Under the pieces are notes generated by a model, which was not told the origin of the DNA, did not search any database, and worked only from the letters and a program-made list of their open reading frames with translations. A program made the position numbers and the translations under genes. Positions 16,661-26,379 of a stretch of 64,000 nucleotides of DNA are shown piece after piece. Source of the stretch: Paenibacillus sp. HGH0039 (GTDB lineage: Bacteria; Bacillota; Bacilli; Paenibacillales; NBRC-103111); the NCBI RefSeq assembly GCF_000411255.1, contig NZ_KE150413.1, positions 1,588,580 to 1,652,579 of the forward strand. The letters run 5' to 3'. Position 1 is the first letter of the stretch; each line of letters starts with the position of its first letter.

Positions 16661-17964
16661 ATTTTGTACTGATTGTGGTTCTCGTTCTACTGAACGGATT
16701 TTTTGTGGCGGCGGAATTTGCGATGGTGAAAGTGCGCGCAAGCCGTATCGATGCGCTTGTCCTGGAAGGGAATGTGAAGGCGCGCTTCGCCGGCAAAATC
16801 GTTCAGAACATGAATGCGTATTTGTCCGCCTGCCAGCTCGGCATAACCCTGACGTCTTTGGCGCTTGGTTGGATCGGCGAGCCTACGGTGGCGTATGTAC
16901 TCGAACCGCTATTGGTGAACATTGGTGTACCACCTGTTATTATTCACACCATTTCTTTTATCATCGCATTCTCGGTTATTACGGCGTTTCACATTATTAT
17001 CGGGGAGCAGTTTCCCAAAACGTATGCGATCCGCAAATCGGAAGAAGTGACTCTTTGGGTTGCCGGTCCGGTCCTGATTTTTTACAAAATCATGTATCCT
17101 TTCATCTGGATGCTGAATGGAACCTCCAACTGGCTGCTCCGCAAATCCGGCATTGAACCCGAAGGCGACCACGATACGGTTCATACGGAAGACGAAATCC
17201 GGCTGCTGATGAAAGAGAGCCACCGGAACGGGCTGATCGACAATACGGAACTCACCCTGGTGGATAATATTTTTGAATTCACGGAAACGAACGCACGCGA
17301 AATTATGATTCCGCGTACGGAAATGGTGTGCCTGCATGCCGCCCATTCCTTCGAAGAAAACAAGGAAATGGCCATCCAGGAGCTCTACACGCGTTATCCG
17401 GTTTGCGACCCGGACAAAGATAACATTATCGGCTTTGTCCACATCAAGGATTTGTTAAAAGCAAGCGACCAGCTTGACGATATACGCAAGATTATAAGAC
17501 CGCTCATGACGGTGCCCGAATCGATGCCGATCAGTACGCTGCTCAAGCTGATGCAGAAACGCAAAACGGAAGTGGCGCTGCTGATCGACGAATACGGCGG
17601 CACGTCGGGTCTTGTAACGGTTGAAGACATTCTGGAAGAAATCGTCGGCGAGCTGCAGGACGAATTTGACCATGAACGTCCCGTTATGGAGAAGAAAGAC
17701 GAATTTACGTACTCGATCGACGGCATGATGCTTATCGAGGAAGTGAACAATCACTTCGGTACGGAAATCGAAACCGAGCATTACGATACGATCGGCGGCT
17801 GGATTTATTCCCAGGTGGAAATTCCGCCTATGAAAAACCAGCGCATCCATCTGGGTCCGCTTCAGTTTATCATTGATGAAGTAGAGCATATGCGGATCGT
17901 ACGGCTGATCGTACGCAAGGAACCTCCTGAAGAGCAAGTGCTGCTTCAGCAGGTCGTGTCTTAA
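16630..17964 (+). CDS. CorC/HlyC (CNNM-type) hemolysin family membrane protein
   Basis: A 444-aa protein: an N-terminal DUF21/CNNM transmembrane domain (about residues 1-195; LNGFFVAAEFAMVKVRASRID, LGWIGEPTVA), a CBS-domain pair (about 215-345; IMIPRTEMVCL, YPVCDPDKDNIIGFVHIKDLL, LLIDEYGGTSGLVTVEDILEE) and a C-terminal CorC_HlyC domain (about 360-440). Family members export or regulate Mg2+/Co2+ rather than lyse cells. A TAA directly precedes TTG 16630, and no other in-frame start exists before the first helix, so the TTG is the start despite its weak site. Single gene with own promoter and a very long terminator stem. Confidence 0.88.
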   Translation: MDSDPLPVLLNFVLIVVLVLLNGFFVAAEFAMVKVRASRIDALVLEGNVKARFAGKIVQNMNAYLSACQLGITLTSLALGWIGEPTVAYVLEPLLVNIGVPPVIIHTISFIIAFSVITAFHIIIGEQFPKTYAIRKSEEVTLWVAGPVLIFYKIMYPFIWMLNGTSNWLLRKSGIEPEGDHDTVHTEDEIRLLMKESHRNGLIDNTELTLVDNIFEFTETNAREIMIPRTEMVCLHAAHSFEENKEMAIQELYTRYPVCDPDKDNIIGFVHIKDLLKASDQLDDIRKIIRPLMTVPESMPISTLLKLMQKRKTEVALLIDEYGGTSGLVTVEDILEEIVGELQDEFDHERPVMEKKDEFTYSIDGMMLIEEVNNHFGTEIETEHYDTIGGWIYSQVEIPPMKNQRIHLGPLQFIIDEVEHMRIVRLIVRKEPPEEQVLLQQVVS

Positions 17965-17971
17965 TTAACTC

Positions 17972-18020
17972 AAACACAAGAAAAACGCCGCGGAGACGCG
18001 GCGTTTTTCTTGTGTTTTTT
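17972..18020. terminator. Bidirectional terminator with 21-bp stem
   Basis: Positions 17972-17992 pair perfectly with 17997-18017 around a GAGA loop, ending in T6. It separates the CorC gene (+) from the convergent mini-gene (-). Confidence 0.95.
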
Positions 18021-18063
18021 CTATAGCTGGGATTGTACTGGAAATGGAATCCCTTATAGTTGC

Positions 18064-18156
18064 TTAGAATGTTGCGAGAATAATGACCAGCAAGATATAA
18101 AGAACCAGAATGACCGCTGTGCTCGTGAACCCAACGCCTGCTCCGTAACCCGACAT
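18064..18156 (-). CDS. YjcZ-family sporulation mini-protein (30 aa)
   Basis: A 30-residue protein starting MSGYGAGVGF, then a Thr/Ser spacer and a single hydrophobic helix rich in Val, Leu and Ile ending LATF. The Gly/Tyr N-terminus followed by one membrane helix is the pattern of the YjcZ-type small spore proteins of Bacillales. GGGGAGG stands seven bases before ATG 18156, an excellent site. A sigma-K-like promoter lies upstream (18200-18226) and the shared 21-bp terminator downstream, so this is a complete single-gene unit. It is too short for usual gene calling. Function of the family is poorly known; association with the forespore or mother-cell membrane is inference. Confidence 0.8.
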   Translation of the reverse strand: MSGYGAGVGFTSTAVILVLYILLVIILATF

Positions 18157-18199
18157 GTTAACGCCTCCCCGAGTTTGTGTTGTGCTTTGTTTACAGAAT

Positions 18200-18226
18200 T
18201 ATCTTATGAAGGGCGGGGGCGTTTGT
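18200..18226 (-). promoter_or_regulatory. Candidate sigma-K promoter for the YjcZ-like gene
   Basis: On the minus strand: AC (18226-18225), a 16-base spacer and CATAAGATA (18208-18200), matching the sigma-K pattern AC-n16/17-CATAnnnTA. The start codon lies about 44 bases downstream. Confidence 0.5.
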
Positions 18227-18387
18227 CATGGACGGATGCCCGGGGAGTCCAAATTTTTACGAAAAGCCGTCTGGACCCGCTGCATTTTTGTGAAGATATG
18301 CAAAAGAGTGCAGGCGGCCCACCGGCCGACCGGACAGGGCAAAATCGTCATCGTCGTCGTAATCCTGTCCGTGATCGGCCTATCCCG

Positions 18388-19023
18388 TTATTCCTGGTTC
18401 TCGCTGACGCGCTTCATAATGTCCAGCAGAGCCTCGGGAGGTCTGGCTCCGGAGAAGCCAACTTTTTTATTGAGGATAAAAAAAGGCACACCGTTTATAT
18501 TCAGCCGCTTAGCGAGGGCATAATCGGCTCGTACGCTGTTTTCGACGTCTTCGTGATGAAGGCGCTTTGCGGTTTCGGCTGGATTTAATCCGCATTCCCC
18601 GGCAATCCGCAGCAGTACGGATTCCGTGCCGATGTCGAGGCCCTCTTCAAAATAGGCCCGGTAAATGCGGTCAAGGACGAGCGATTTCGAACTCTCCGGC
18701 ACGGCGGCGATCAGTTGATGAGAGAGGCGGGTATCCGGCATCGACAAAATCCGGTCAAAACGGAAGGGGACGCCCGCCTGCCGCCCGGCCCGTGTGACGC
18801 CGTCCAGTACGGCCTGCAGCTTTTCCCCGCCGGGGTCCTGCAGCTTCCGGTTCATCGCTTCCGTAAAAGGTACGCCCTTAGGCGGGATAGACGGGTCGAG
18901 GCGGAAGGCCCTGAAGCGGACAGAAACGTGTTCGCCTTTCCATAAACCGAGGGCCTCCGTCAGATAGGACTTACCGATCCGGCACCAGGGACAGACGGTA
19001 TCCTGAAAAACATCGATAATCAA
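18388..19023 (-). CDS. DsbA family (FrnE-like) thiol oxidoreductase
   Basis: A 211-aa cytoplasmic thioredoxin-fold protein of the 2-hydroxychromene-2-carboxylate isomerase/FrnE group. The redox motif CPWC lies at residues 11-14 (DTVCPWCRIGK), and the helical insertion plus the cis-Pro loop NGVPFFILNKKVGFSGA complete the fold. There is no signal peptide. The start is TTG at 19023, with GGAAGGAG nine bases upstream. Family members act in disulfide handling under stress or in polyketide tailoring; nothing nearby indicates a substrate. Confidence 0.85.
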   Translation of the reverse strand: MIIDVFQDTVCPWCRIGKSYLTEALGLWKGEHVSVRFRAFRLDPSIPPKGVPFTEAMNRKLQDPGGEKLQAVLDGVTRAGRQAGVPFRFDRILSMPDTRLSHQLIAAVPESSKSLVLDRIYRAYFEEGLDIGTESVLLRIAGECGLNPAETAKRLHHEDVENSVRADYALAKRLNINGVPFFILNKKVGFSGARPPEALLDIMKRVSENQE

Positions 19024-19215
19024 TAGAGTCAGCTCCTTCCGTCCTAGAATCTTTCCATGCGTGTATCGAAATAAAGCATACTCATTATAGTATACTTCCT
19101 GCCGGAAACCGAAACGCTCCGACCTGCCAAAACCCGGAAGATTGTTTGAGACCCGAAGAAAACGGCTAAAAAACCTGATGGAGTTCTCAAACTAGCGAAG
19201 AGGAGCGATCTTAAG

Positions 19216-20118
19216 GTGGCAGATAAAAAAGACAAAAACAAAGACAAAACCAAACGGGGCGAACCGGTAATCGGACAAATCGACCGGACGCTCGTTCCGG
19301 ATAAGGCCCTTGCTCTCTGGCATCTGGGTCAGGAAGGCATAGCTTTTAAAGCGGCGGGAATCATCGGGTATGTGGATCCGTATTTAAGCAATTACATAGA
19401 TGACGAATTCGGCCATTCGCCGCGCAACTTCGAAACGCCTCTTTCTCCGGAGCTCATCGGGCATGCGGATCTCGTCCTGATCACGCACGATCACCCCGAC
19501 CATCTCGATCCGGTCTCCGTACGCGCGATAGCGATCGCTTCCCCGCAAGCGTCGTGGATCTGTCCGGCACCGGTGGTTCCGCAGCTGACAGAGCTCGGGA
19601 TTGCTCCGGACGCGGTAATCGGAGCCCGGGCGGGGCAGATGATCGACTTCCGGGATATGCGGATTACGCCGGTGGCCGGCAAGCACGAAGACTTCGAAAC
19701 GGATGAGAACGGGAATCACCGGTATCTCGGCTATGTCATAGAGCTCAACGGAGTTACGCTGTATCATGCCGGAGATACGGTCGGATACGCGGGTCTGCTG
19801 GAGACGCTTCGTCCGCACCGGATCGATATTGCCTGCCTGCCGATTAACGGCCGGGATATCAAACGGTACGAAGCTAATCTCATGGGCAATATGAATTTCC
19901 GTGAAGCCGCGGATCTCGGGGTCGGAATCGGAGCGGATTTGATCGTGCCCATGCACTATGACCTGTTCGCGTTCAATACGGAGAATCCGGCTTATTTTGT
20001 CGACTATGTCCATCATACGTACCCTCACCAGAAGTTTAAGCTGTTTGCCCCCGGAGAGAGGCTGATATATTATGCCGATGATGAAATGAAAGAAAGCGGC
20101 GGGGAGAGCGGGGATTAA
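19216..20118 (+). CDS. MBL-fold metallo-hydrolase, UlaG-like
   Basis: A 300-aa metallo-beta-lactamase-fold protein related to the L-ascorbate-6-phosphate lactonase UlaG. The metal motif HxHxDH is present as THDHPDHLDP (about residues 94-103); GKHEDFE and LYHAGDTVGY supply later His/Asp ligands, and PMHYDLF the final His. A Lys/Asp-rich N-terminus (about 1-18) precedes the domain. GTG 19216 is used, with GAGGAG 11 bases before it. Its ascorbate-pathway partners (UlaA-F) are absent here, so a different phospho-lactone or nuclease-like substrate is as likely. Confidence 0.82.
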   Translation: MADKKDKNKDKTKRGEPVIGQIDRTLVPDKALALWHLGQEGIAFKAAGIIGYVDPYLSNYIDDEFGHSPRNFETPLSPELIGHADLVLITHDHPDHLDPVSVRAIAIASPQASWICPAPVVPQLTELGIAPDAVIGARAGQMIDFRDMRITPVAGKHEDFETDENGNHRYLGYVIELNGVTLYHAGDTVGYAGLLETLRPHRIDIACLPINGRDIKRYEANLMGNMNFREAADLGVGIGADLIVPMHYDLFAFNTENPAYFVDYVHHTYPHQKFKLFAPGERLIYYADDEMKESGGESGD

Positions 20119-20280
20119 ACTTCCCTGTAGGGGTTCCCGGACCCTACCGGCTTAACGGCTTGAACGGAGCGTCTTGTCCGCCGCAAACCTTTCGAAGGGA
20201 AGTGTGCGGGCAAGCGCCGCCGCAAGTCCGGTATAAGTGACCGGAGCGGGCGTATCCGCATCGACGGTCTAAAAGCGGGA
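20119..20280 (+). other. Intergenic region rich in paired segments, possible structured RNA
   Basis: Starting right after the metallo-hydrolase stop, ACTTCCC (20119-20125) can pair with GGGAAGT (20197-20203), enclosing GTAGGG/CCCTAC and CGGA/TCCG hairpins; outside it follow TGCGG/CCGCA and TCCGGT/ACCGGA hairpins. It matches no RNA family I recognise. In GC-rich sequence such pairings can arise by chance. Confidence 0.25.
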
Positions 20281-20299
20281 CCTTCGGCCTGCTCCCTTG

Positions 20300-20328
20300 T
20301 TGACGCTGCTGTCCTTATAAGGCATTAT
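20300..20328 (+). promoter_or_regulatory. Sigma-A promoter for zur
   Basis: TTGACG (20300-20305), a 17-base spacer and CATTAT (20323-20328). The spacer contains the palindrome CCTTATAAGG. Confidence 0.5.
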
Positions 20329-20360
20329 TAAGAGATAAGATGCAGCTTGGAGGGACCGCA

Positions 20361-20774
20361 GTGAAAGCCGAAGAAATTATACAGGCCATGTCCGAACAAG
20401 GGATGCGGATAACCGATCAAAGACGCACGCTGGCGGAATTGTTCGCCAAGTCCGAAGGGTATGTGACACCGAAAGCCGTGTATGAAAGCATGGGGAAAAC
20501 ATACGGCGGCCTCAGTTTTGATACGGTCTACCGCAATTTGAGAATCATGCACGACATGGGCGTGCTGGAACAGTTTGTCTTCGAAGACGGTATCAAGTTC
20601 CGTGCCCGTTGTTCGGAGATGGATCACCATCATCATCTGATCTGCCTGCAGTGCGAGAAAACGATCCCGTTCGTCTTTTGTCCTATGGACGAGGTGAAGG
20701 GATTGCCGGAAGACTTCAAGGCGGTCAAACATAAATTCGAGATCTACGGATACTGCAAGGATTGCCAGAAATGA
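20361..20774 (+). CDS. zur: Zinc uptake regulator Zur (Fur family)
   Basis: A 137-aa metalloregulator. The winged-helix N-domain ([30 protein letters not shown] as recognition helix) is followed by the metal/dimer domain with [10 protein letters not shown] (about 92-101) and the terminal CKDC, the two CxxC pairs of the structural zinc. [19 protein letters not shown] and [12 protein letters not shown] match B. subtilis Zur better than Fur or PerR. GTG 20361 follows GGAGG at 20349-20353 and is preferred over ATG 20340, which has no site. With zinc bound it would repress znuACB 3 kb away, where two Zur-like boxes flank the promoter. Confidence 0.85.
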   Translation: MKAEEIIQAMSEQGMRITDQRRTLAELFAKSEGYVTPKAVYESMGKTYGGLSFDTVYRNLRIMHDMGVLEQFVFEDGIKFRARCSEMDHHHHLICLQCEKTIPFVFCPMDEVKGLPEDFKAVKHKFEIYGYCKDCQK

Positions 20775-21010
20775 AAAAGGTGCTCCAGGCACCCATTCAC
20801 GCCTACCGCAAATATGTATCCCCTCTTAAACCGCCTACCTGCCGCTTCTATCCGACCTGTTCCCAGTATGCGCTGGAGGCGATAGAGCGGCACGGGCCGT
20901 TATACGGATCGTGGCTGGCGGCCAAGCGGATCTGCCGCTGCCACCCTTTTCACCCGGGCGGGGTCGATCCGGTTCCGCCGCCGCGGAAACAGGGGCGAAA
21001 TACCGGTTGA
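20771..21010 (+). CDS. yidD: Membrane protein insertion efficiency factor YidD
   Basis: A 79-aa basic protein that assists YidC-dependent insertion of membrane proteins. The family core is complete: [21 protein letters not shown] then [15 protein letters not shown], with three conserved Cys. The N-terminus forms an amphipathic helix ([13 protein letters not shown]). ATG 20771 overlaps the zur stop as ATGA, so translation is coupled to zur. Its TGA at 21008-21010 overlaps the -35 box of the metG promoter. Confidence 0.93.
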   Translation: MKKVLQAPIHAYRKYVSPLKPPTCRFYPTCSQYALEAIERHGPLYGSWLAAKRICRCHPFHPGGVDPVPPPRKQGRNTG

Positions 21011-21035
21011 CACAATTTGCGGGATTCGCTATATT
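21007..21035 (+). promoter_or_regulatory. Sigma-A promoter for the metG T-box leader
   Basis: TTGACA (21007-21012), a 17-base spacer and TATATT (21030-21035); a near-consensus promoter. The -35 overlaps the yidD stop codon. Confidence 0.85.
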
Positions 21036-21041
21036 GTTGGT

Positions 21042-21396
21042 TAAACCTGCCTTTTCGCGGGAACAATGAAGCTAGAACGATCATCACTTTATGAATAGAC
21101 ATGTTCGATGAACGGATGAGTACGGGAGGAAGCTGCTTCAGAGAGCCGGGTCAGGTGAAAGCCGGTGCAGTCGGAACCCCGGAGTATGGTCCGGGAGAAC
21201 ATGCCTTCGAGCGGCCCGGATGAGGAAGGATTACCCTTCCCGCGTCAGGGCGTAAGGGGGCATCGCTTGTCCGGCGTTAACGGACGGAGCCGCCGGGCAG
21301 CCGGCGGCTGCCGAGCTTCGCCCTCGCAAGAGGCGGAGGAATCTGGGTGGTACCGCGTGAGCGCAGCTCTCGTCCCTTTGTTGGACGGGGGCTTTT
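21042..21396 (+). promoter_or_regulatory. T-box riboswitch leader of metG
   Basis: The leader has the T-box landmarks in order: AGTA, then the Stem I region AGAGAGCCGGG with GGTGAAAGCCGG, then the T-box sequence GGGTGGTACCGCG at 21345-21357, and finally a terminator AGCTCTCGTCC/GGACGGGGGCT with T5 (21365-21396). The T-box pairs with uncharged tRNA and switches the terminator to an antiterminator. A candidate specifier ATG (Met) lies at 21186-21188 in a purine-flanked loop, consistent with control of methionyl-tRNA synthetase. The specifier assignment is by eye. Confidence 0.9.
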
Positions 21397-21401
21397 TGTG
21401 A

Positions 21402-23477
<2,076 letters not shown>

Positions 23478-23489
23478 CACCCTTTCCCG

Positions 23490-23533
23490 ACCCGGAAAAA
23501 ATGCGGACATCTTTCGCGTTTTTTCCGGGTTTT
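23490..23533 (+). terminator. Terminator-like hairpin after metG
   Basis: ACCCGGAAAAAA (23490-23501) pairs with TTTTTTCCGGGT (23519-23530). The T run after the stem is short, but T-rich sequence lies within the 3' arm. Confidence 0.7.
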
Positions 23534-23562
23534 GACATGGGGAGGGGCGAATTTTTGTCAAT

Positions 23563-23583
23563 TAATCGTAATGTTTATGATTA
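23563..23583 (+). promoter_or_regulatory. Zur-type box upstream of the znuA -35
   Basis: The 21-base site contains TCGTAAT and TATGATTA and agrees with the B. subtilis-type Zur box (AAATCGTAATnATTACGATTT) at 16 of 20 informative positions. It ends four bases before the -35 element. Confidence 0.65.
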
Positions 23584-23586
23584 GTA

Positions 23587-23616
23587 TTGACAGGAGGCGG
23601 GCCGGGTCCGTATAAT
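23587..23616 (+). promoter_or_regulatory. Sigma-A promoter for znuACB
   Basis: Both hexamers are perfect: TTGACA (23587-23592), an 18-base spacer and TATAAT (23611-23616). Zur-type boxes flank it on both sides. Confidence 0.85.
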
Positions 23617-23624
23617 CAGCAAGT

Positions 23625-23645
23625 AAATAAAAATAATTACGATTT
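23625..23645 (+). promoter_or_regulatory. Zur-type box at the znuA transcription start
   Basis: The 21-base site ending AATAATTACGATTT agrees with the Zur box at all but three positions, all in its left half. It covers the expected start of transcription. Confidence 0.7.
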
Positions 23646-23691
23646 ACACAGCTTGATTATTGTGACAGGCTGCCGAGAGGAGTTATTTTCT

Positions 23692-24648
23692 ATGAAAAGA
23701 CGGCGTATACTTACAGGGTTGACACTGGCGATATCTCTGCTGCTGGCAGGCTGCGGAGGCGGTCAGAAGTCGGCGGTCGCGGAAGATAAAATTAATATCA
23801 CGACGAGCTTTTACCCGCTTTACGATTTTGCGGTCAAGGTCGGGGGCTCCCATGTGAATGTTATCAACCTGGTACCGGCGGGTGTGGAGCCTCATGATTG
23901 GACACCGAAAGGCCGGGACATCAAAAATATCGGCGATTCCCAGTTGTTCCTCTACCAAGGAGCGGGTTTTGAAGGCTGGGTGGACGACTTCCTCAAAAGC
24001 TTGAAGGACAGCAAGGTAAAACCGGTCGTAGCGAGCGCGGGAGTCGAACTTCTTAAAGCCGGGGAAGAGGCGCACGGGCACGATCACGGCAAGGACGAAC
24101 ACAGCCATACCGAAGAGGCCGGCAAAGATACAGACCCTCACGCGTGGCTGAGTCCCAAAAACGCCAAAAAAATGTCCGAGAACATCAAAAACGCACTCGT
24201 TGAAGCCGATCCGGCGCACAAGAGCGACTATGAAGCGAACTATTCGGCTTACGCGGCCAAACTGGACGCTCTGGATAAGCAGTACAAGGACAGCCTTTCC
24301 GGGCTGCCGAAGAAAGAAATTGCCGTGTCCCACCAGGCATTCGCCTATTTGTGCCATGACTACGGGCTGACTCAGATGGCCATTATGGGCCTTTCCCCGG
24401 ATGCCGAGCCGACCGCTCAGGATATGAAGAAAATGAGAGAGTACATCGCGGAGCACGGGATCAAATATATCTTCTTCGAAGAACTGGTATCGGACAAACT
24501 GGCGAAAACGCTGGCCAAAGACGCGAAGGTCGAAACGCTCGTACTGAATCCGCTGGAAGGGTTGACCGAAGAACAGGTAAAGCAAGGCAAAGACTATATT
24601 TCCGTGATGGAAGATAATTTGAAAAATTTGACGAAAGCTTTACAATAG
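23692..24648 (+). CDS. znuA: Zinc ABC transporter, substrate-binding lipoprotein ZnuA
   Basis: A 318-aa cluster A-I binding protein that captures zinc outside the membrane for ZnuCB. Lipoprotein signal: MKRRRILTGL... with lipobox LLAGC (Cys about residue 20). A His-rich acidic loop (AHGHDHGKDEHSH, about 122-135) is the zinc-specific marker that separates ZnuA from manganese binders; metal ligands include His in GVEPHDW, DPHAWLSP and SHQAFAYL. ATG 23692 follows GAGAGGAG. The upstream open frame starts inside the promoter and is not used. First gene of znuA-znuC-znuB. Confidence 0.92.
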   Translation: MKRRRILTGLTLAISLLLAGCGGGQKSAVAEDKINITTSFYPLYDFAVKVGGSHVNVINLVPAGVEPHDWTPKGRDIKNIGDSQLFLYQGAGFEGWVDDFLKSLKDSKVKPVVASAGVELLKAGEEAHGHDHGKDEHSHTEEAGKDTDPHAWLSPKNAKKMSENIKNALVEADPAHKSDYEANYSAYAAKLDALDKQYKDSLSGLPKKEIAVSHQAFAYLCHDYGLTQMAIMGLSPDAEPTAQDMKKMREYIAEHGIKYIFFEELVSDKLAKTLAKDAKVETLVLNPLEGLTEEQVKQGKDYISVMEDNLKNLTKALQ

Positions 24649-24714
24649 AAGAGATTCATCATCGAAGCGACAGAAGCGAAAGCCGCCCGGCGGCGAAGGG
24701 AGCAGAAGAACGGA

Positions 24715-25488
24715 ATGGAAACATGGAAACCGGACGGTTGCCATAACAAAATCGTGGAATTCAGCGGCATCTCCTTCTCATACGGAAGCAAGCCGGTTAT
24801 AACGGATTTAAATTTTGACGTTCTAGAAAGAGATTTCGTAGGATTGATCGGTTCCAACGGAGCGGGGAAAACGACGCTTTTGCGGATGCTGGTCGGCCTG
24901 CATAAGCCTACGGAAGGCGATATCCGCTTGTTTGGACAGCCGATCCGGCAGTTCCGGGACTGGGAGCGCATCGGGTACGTACCCCAGAAGAATTCGCTGA
25001 ATCCGCTGTTCCCGGCAACCGTCCGCGAGGTGGTTATGTCGGGGCTTTACACGAAAAAGAAGCTGTACAAGCGCCTGACCAAAGAGGATATGCGCCGGTG
25101 TGACGATGCGATGGAAGCGATGCGCATCGAAGATCTGGCGAAACGCAGAATCGGGGAATTGTCGGGCGGACAGCAGCAAAGGGTGTTTCTTGCGCGTGCT
25201 ATCGCCAACAATCCCGAACTGCTCATTCTGGATGAGCCGACGGTGGGGATCGATGCGGAAAGTCAGGCGGTATTCTTTAACATGATCCGCCATATGCACC
25301 AGCATCATCACATGACCTTCATCATGGTGTCTCACGACCGGGAAATGATGAGGTCCTATCTCGGTTCGGAGCCGCAGACGCAGAGCGGAGGACTGAAGTT
25401 TTTCGTGAAGCACACGCACGAACCCGAGAATTGCGAAGAGACCGACCTGACGCATTCTACCGTCAGAGAGCTTCAAACAAGTCAATAA
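24715..25488 (+). CDS. znuC: Zinc ABC transporter, ATP-binding protein ZnuC
   Basis: A 257-aa ABC ATPase energising zinc import. Walker A is GSNGAGKTT (about residues 46-54), the signature is LSGGQQQR, Walker B LLILDEPTVGID, and the switch His is in MVSHD. A C-terminal tail (about 220-257) containing HTHEPENCEE may bind metal. It lies 66 bases after znuA and 51 before znuB. ATG 24715 is preceded by GGGAG; the first dozen residues are not conserved family sequence, so a slightly later start is possible. Confidence 0.93.
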   Translation: METWKPDGCHNKIVEFSGISFSYGSKPVITDLNFDVLERDFVGLIGSNGAGKTTLLRMLVGLHKPTEGDIRLFGQPIRQFRDWERIGYVPQKNSLNPLFPATVREVVMSGLYTKKKLYKRLTKEDMRRCDDAMEAMRIEDLAKRRIGELSGGQQQRVFLARAIANNPELLILDEPTVGIDAESQAVFFNMIRHMHQHHHMTFIMVSHDREMMRSYLGSEPQTQSGGLKFFVKHTHEPENCEETDLTHSTVRELQTSQ

Positions 25489-25539
25489 AGGCATGCCGCC
25501 TGTTGACAGCCGATTAAGAGGAAGTAAGGGGCGAGCAGC

Positions 25540-26343
25540 TTGGACATTTTTACGGAACCGTTTTTTGTAAGAGCACTTATCGGAGGCATCTTGATCGGGC
25601 TGACCGCTCCGTTGATGGGTGTCTTTCTGGTGCTGCGGAGGCTTTCGATGATCGGGGATACTCTCGCGCATGTTTCGATCGCGGGGGTGGCGCTGGGGTT
25701 TCTTCTCGGCGTGTATCCGATCGGCATGGGGCTTCTTTTTGCGCTTCTGGCATCGTTTGCGATCGAGAAGCTGCGCAAAGCGTACAAAACGTATGCGGAG
25801 CTGTCCATCGCGATTATCATGTCCGGCGGGGTGGCGCTGGCTACGCTGTTGTTTACGCTGGGCAAAGGGTATAATATTAATGTGATGAGCTATTTCTTCG
25901 GCAGCATTTACACACTCGATTCCAGCGACCTGTGGGTCGTTTTCGGCGTGTGCATCCTTGTGCTTGCCGTGGTTGCCCTGCATTTCAAGGAATTGTTCCT
26001 CATGTTCTTCGACGAGGAGGCGGCTGGCGTAAGCGGGCTGCCGTTGAAAGTGTACAACATCATGATCACGATGCTCACGGCGCTGGTCATCTCCGTATCT
26101 ATCAAGATTGTGGGCGCGCTGCTCGTATCCGCGCTTCTTACGATTCCGGTCGCCTGCAGCCTTCTCGCGGCGAAGAGCTTCCGGCACTCGGTCGTGCTGT
26201 CCGTCATTATTTCGGAGATCGGTGTTGTCGCGGGACTGGCCTTGGCGGCGTGGTACGATTTTGCGCCGGGAGCGACCATCGTTCTTTCCCTGATCGTCGT
26301 CCTCATCGTTCAGTTGGTTTGGAAAACGGTCCGCCGCGCTTAA
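25540..26343 (+). CDS. znuB: Zinc ABC transporter, permease ZnuB
   Basis: A 267-aa ABC-3 family permease with about eight membrane helices. Family sequence includes LIGLTAPLMGVFLVLRRLSMIGDTLAHVSIAGVALG near the N-terminus and ALLVSALLTIPVACSLLAAKSF near the C-terminus. The start is TTG 25540, with AAGGGGCGAG as ribosome site; no ATG precedes the first helix. Last gene of the zinc importer; 36 bases on, ccdA begins and may be read through. Confidence 0.93.
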   Translation: MDIFTEPFFVRALIGGILIGLTAPLMGVFLVLRRLSMIGDTLAHVSIAGVALGFLLGVYPIGMGLLFALLASFAIEKLRKAYKTYAELSIAIIMSGGVALATLLFTLGKGYNINVMSYFFGSIYTLDSSDLWVVFGVCILVLAVVALHFKELFLMFFDEEAAGVSGLPLKVYNIMITMLTALVISVSIKIVGALLVSALLTIPVACSLLAAKSFRHSVVLSVIISEIGVVAGLALAAWYDFAPGATIVLSLIVVLIVQLVWKTVRRA

Positions 26344-26379
26344 AAAAACGGCGGCCGGAAGCAGGAGGAATGCTTACAC

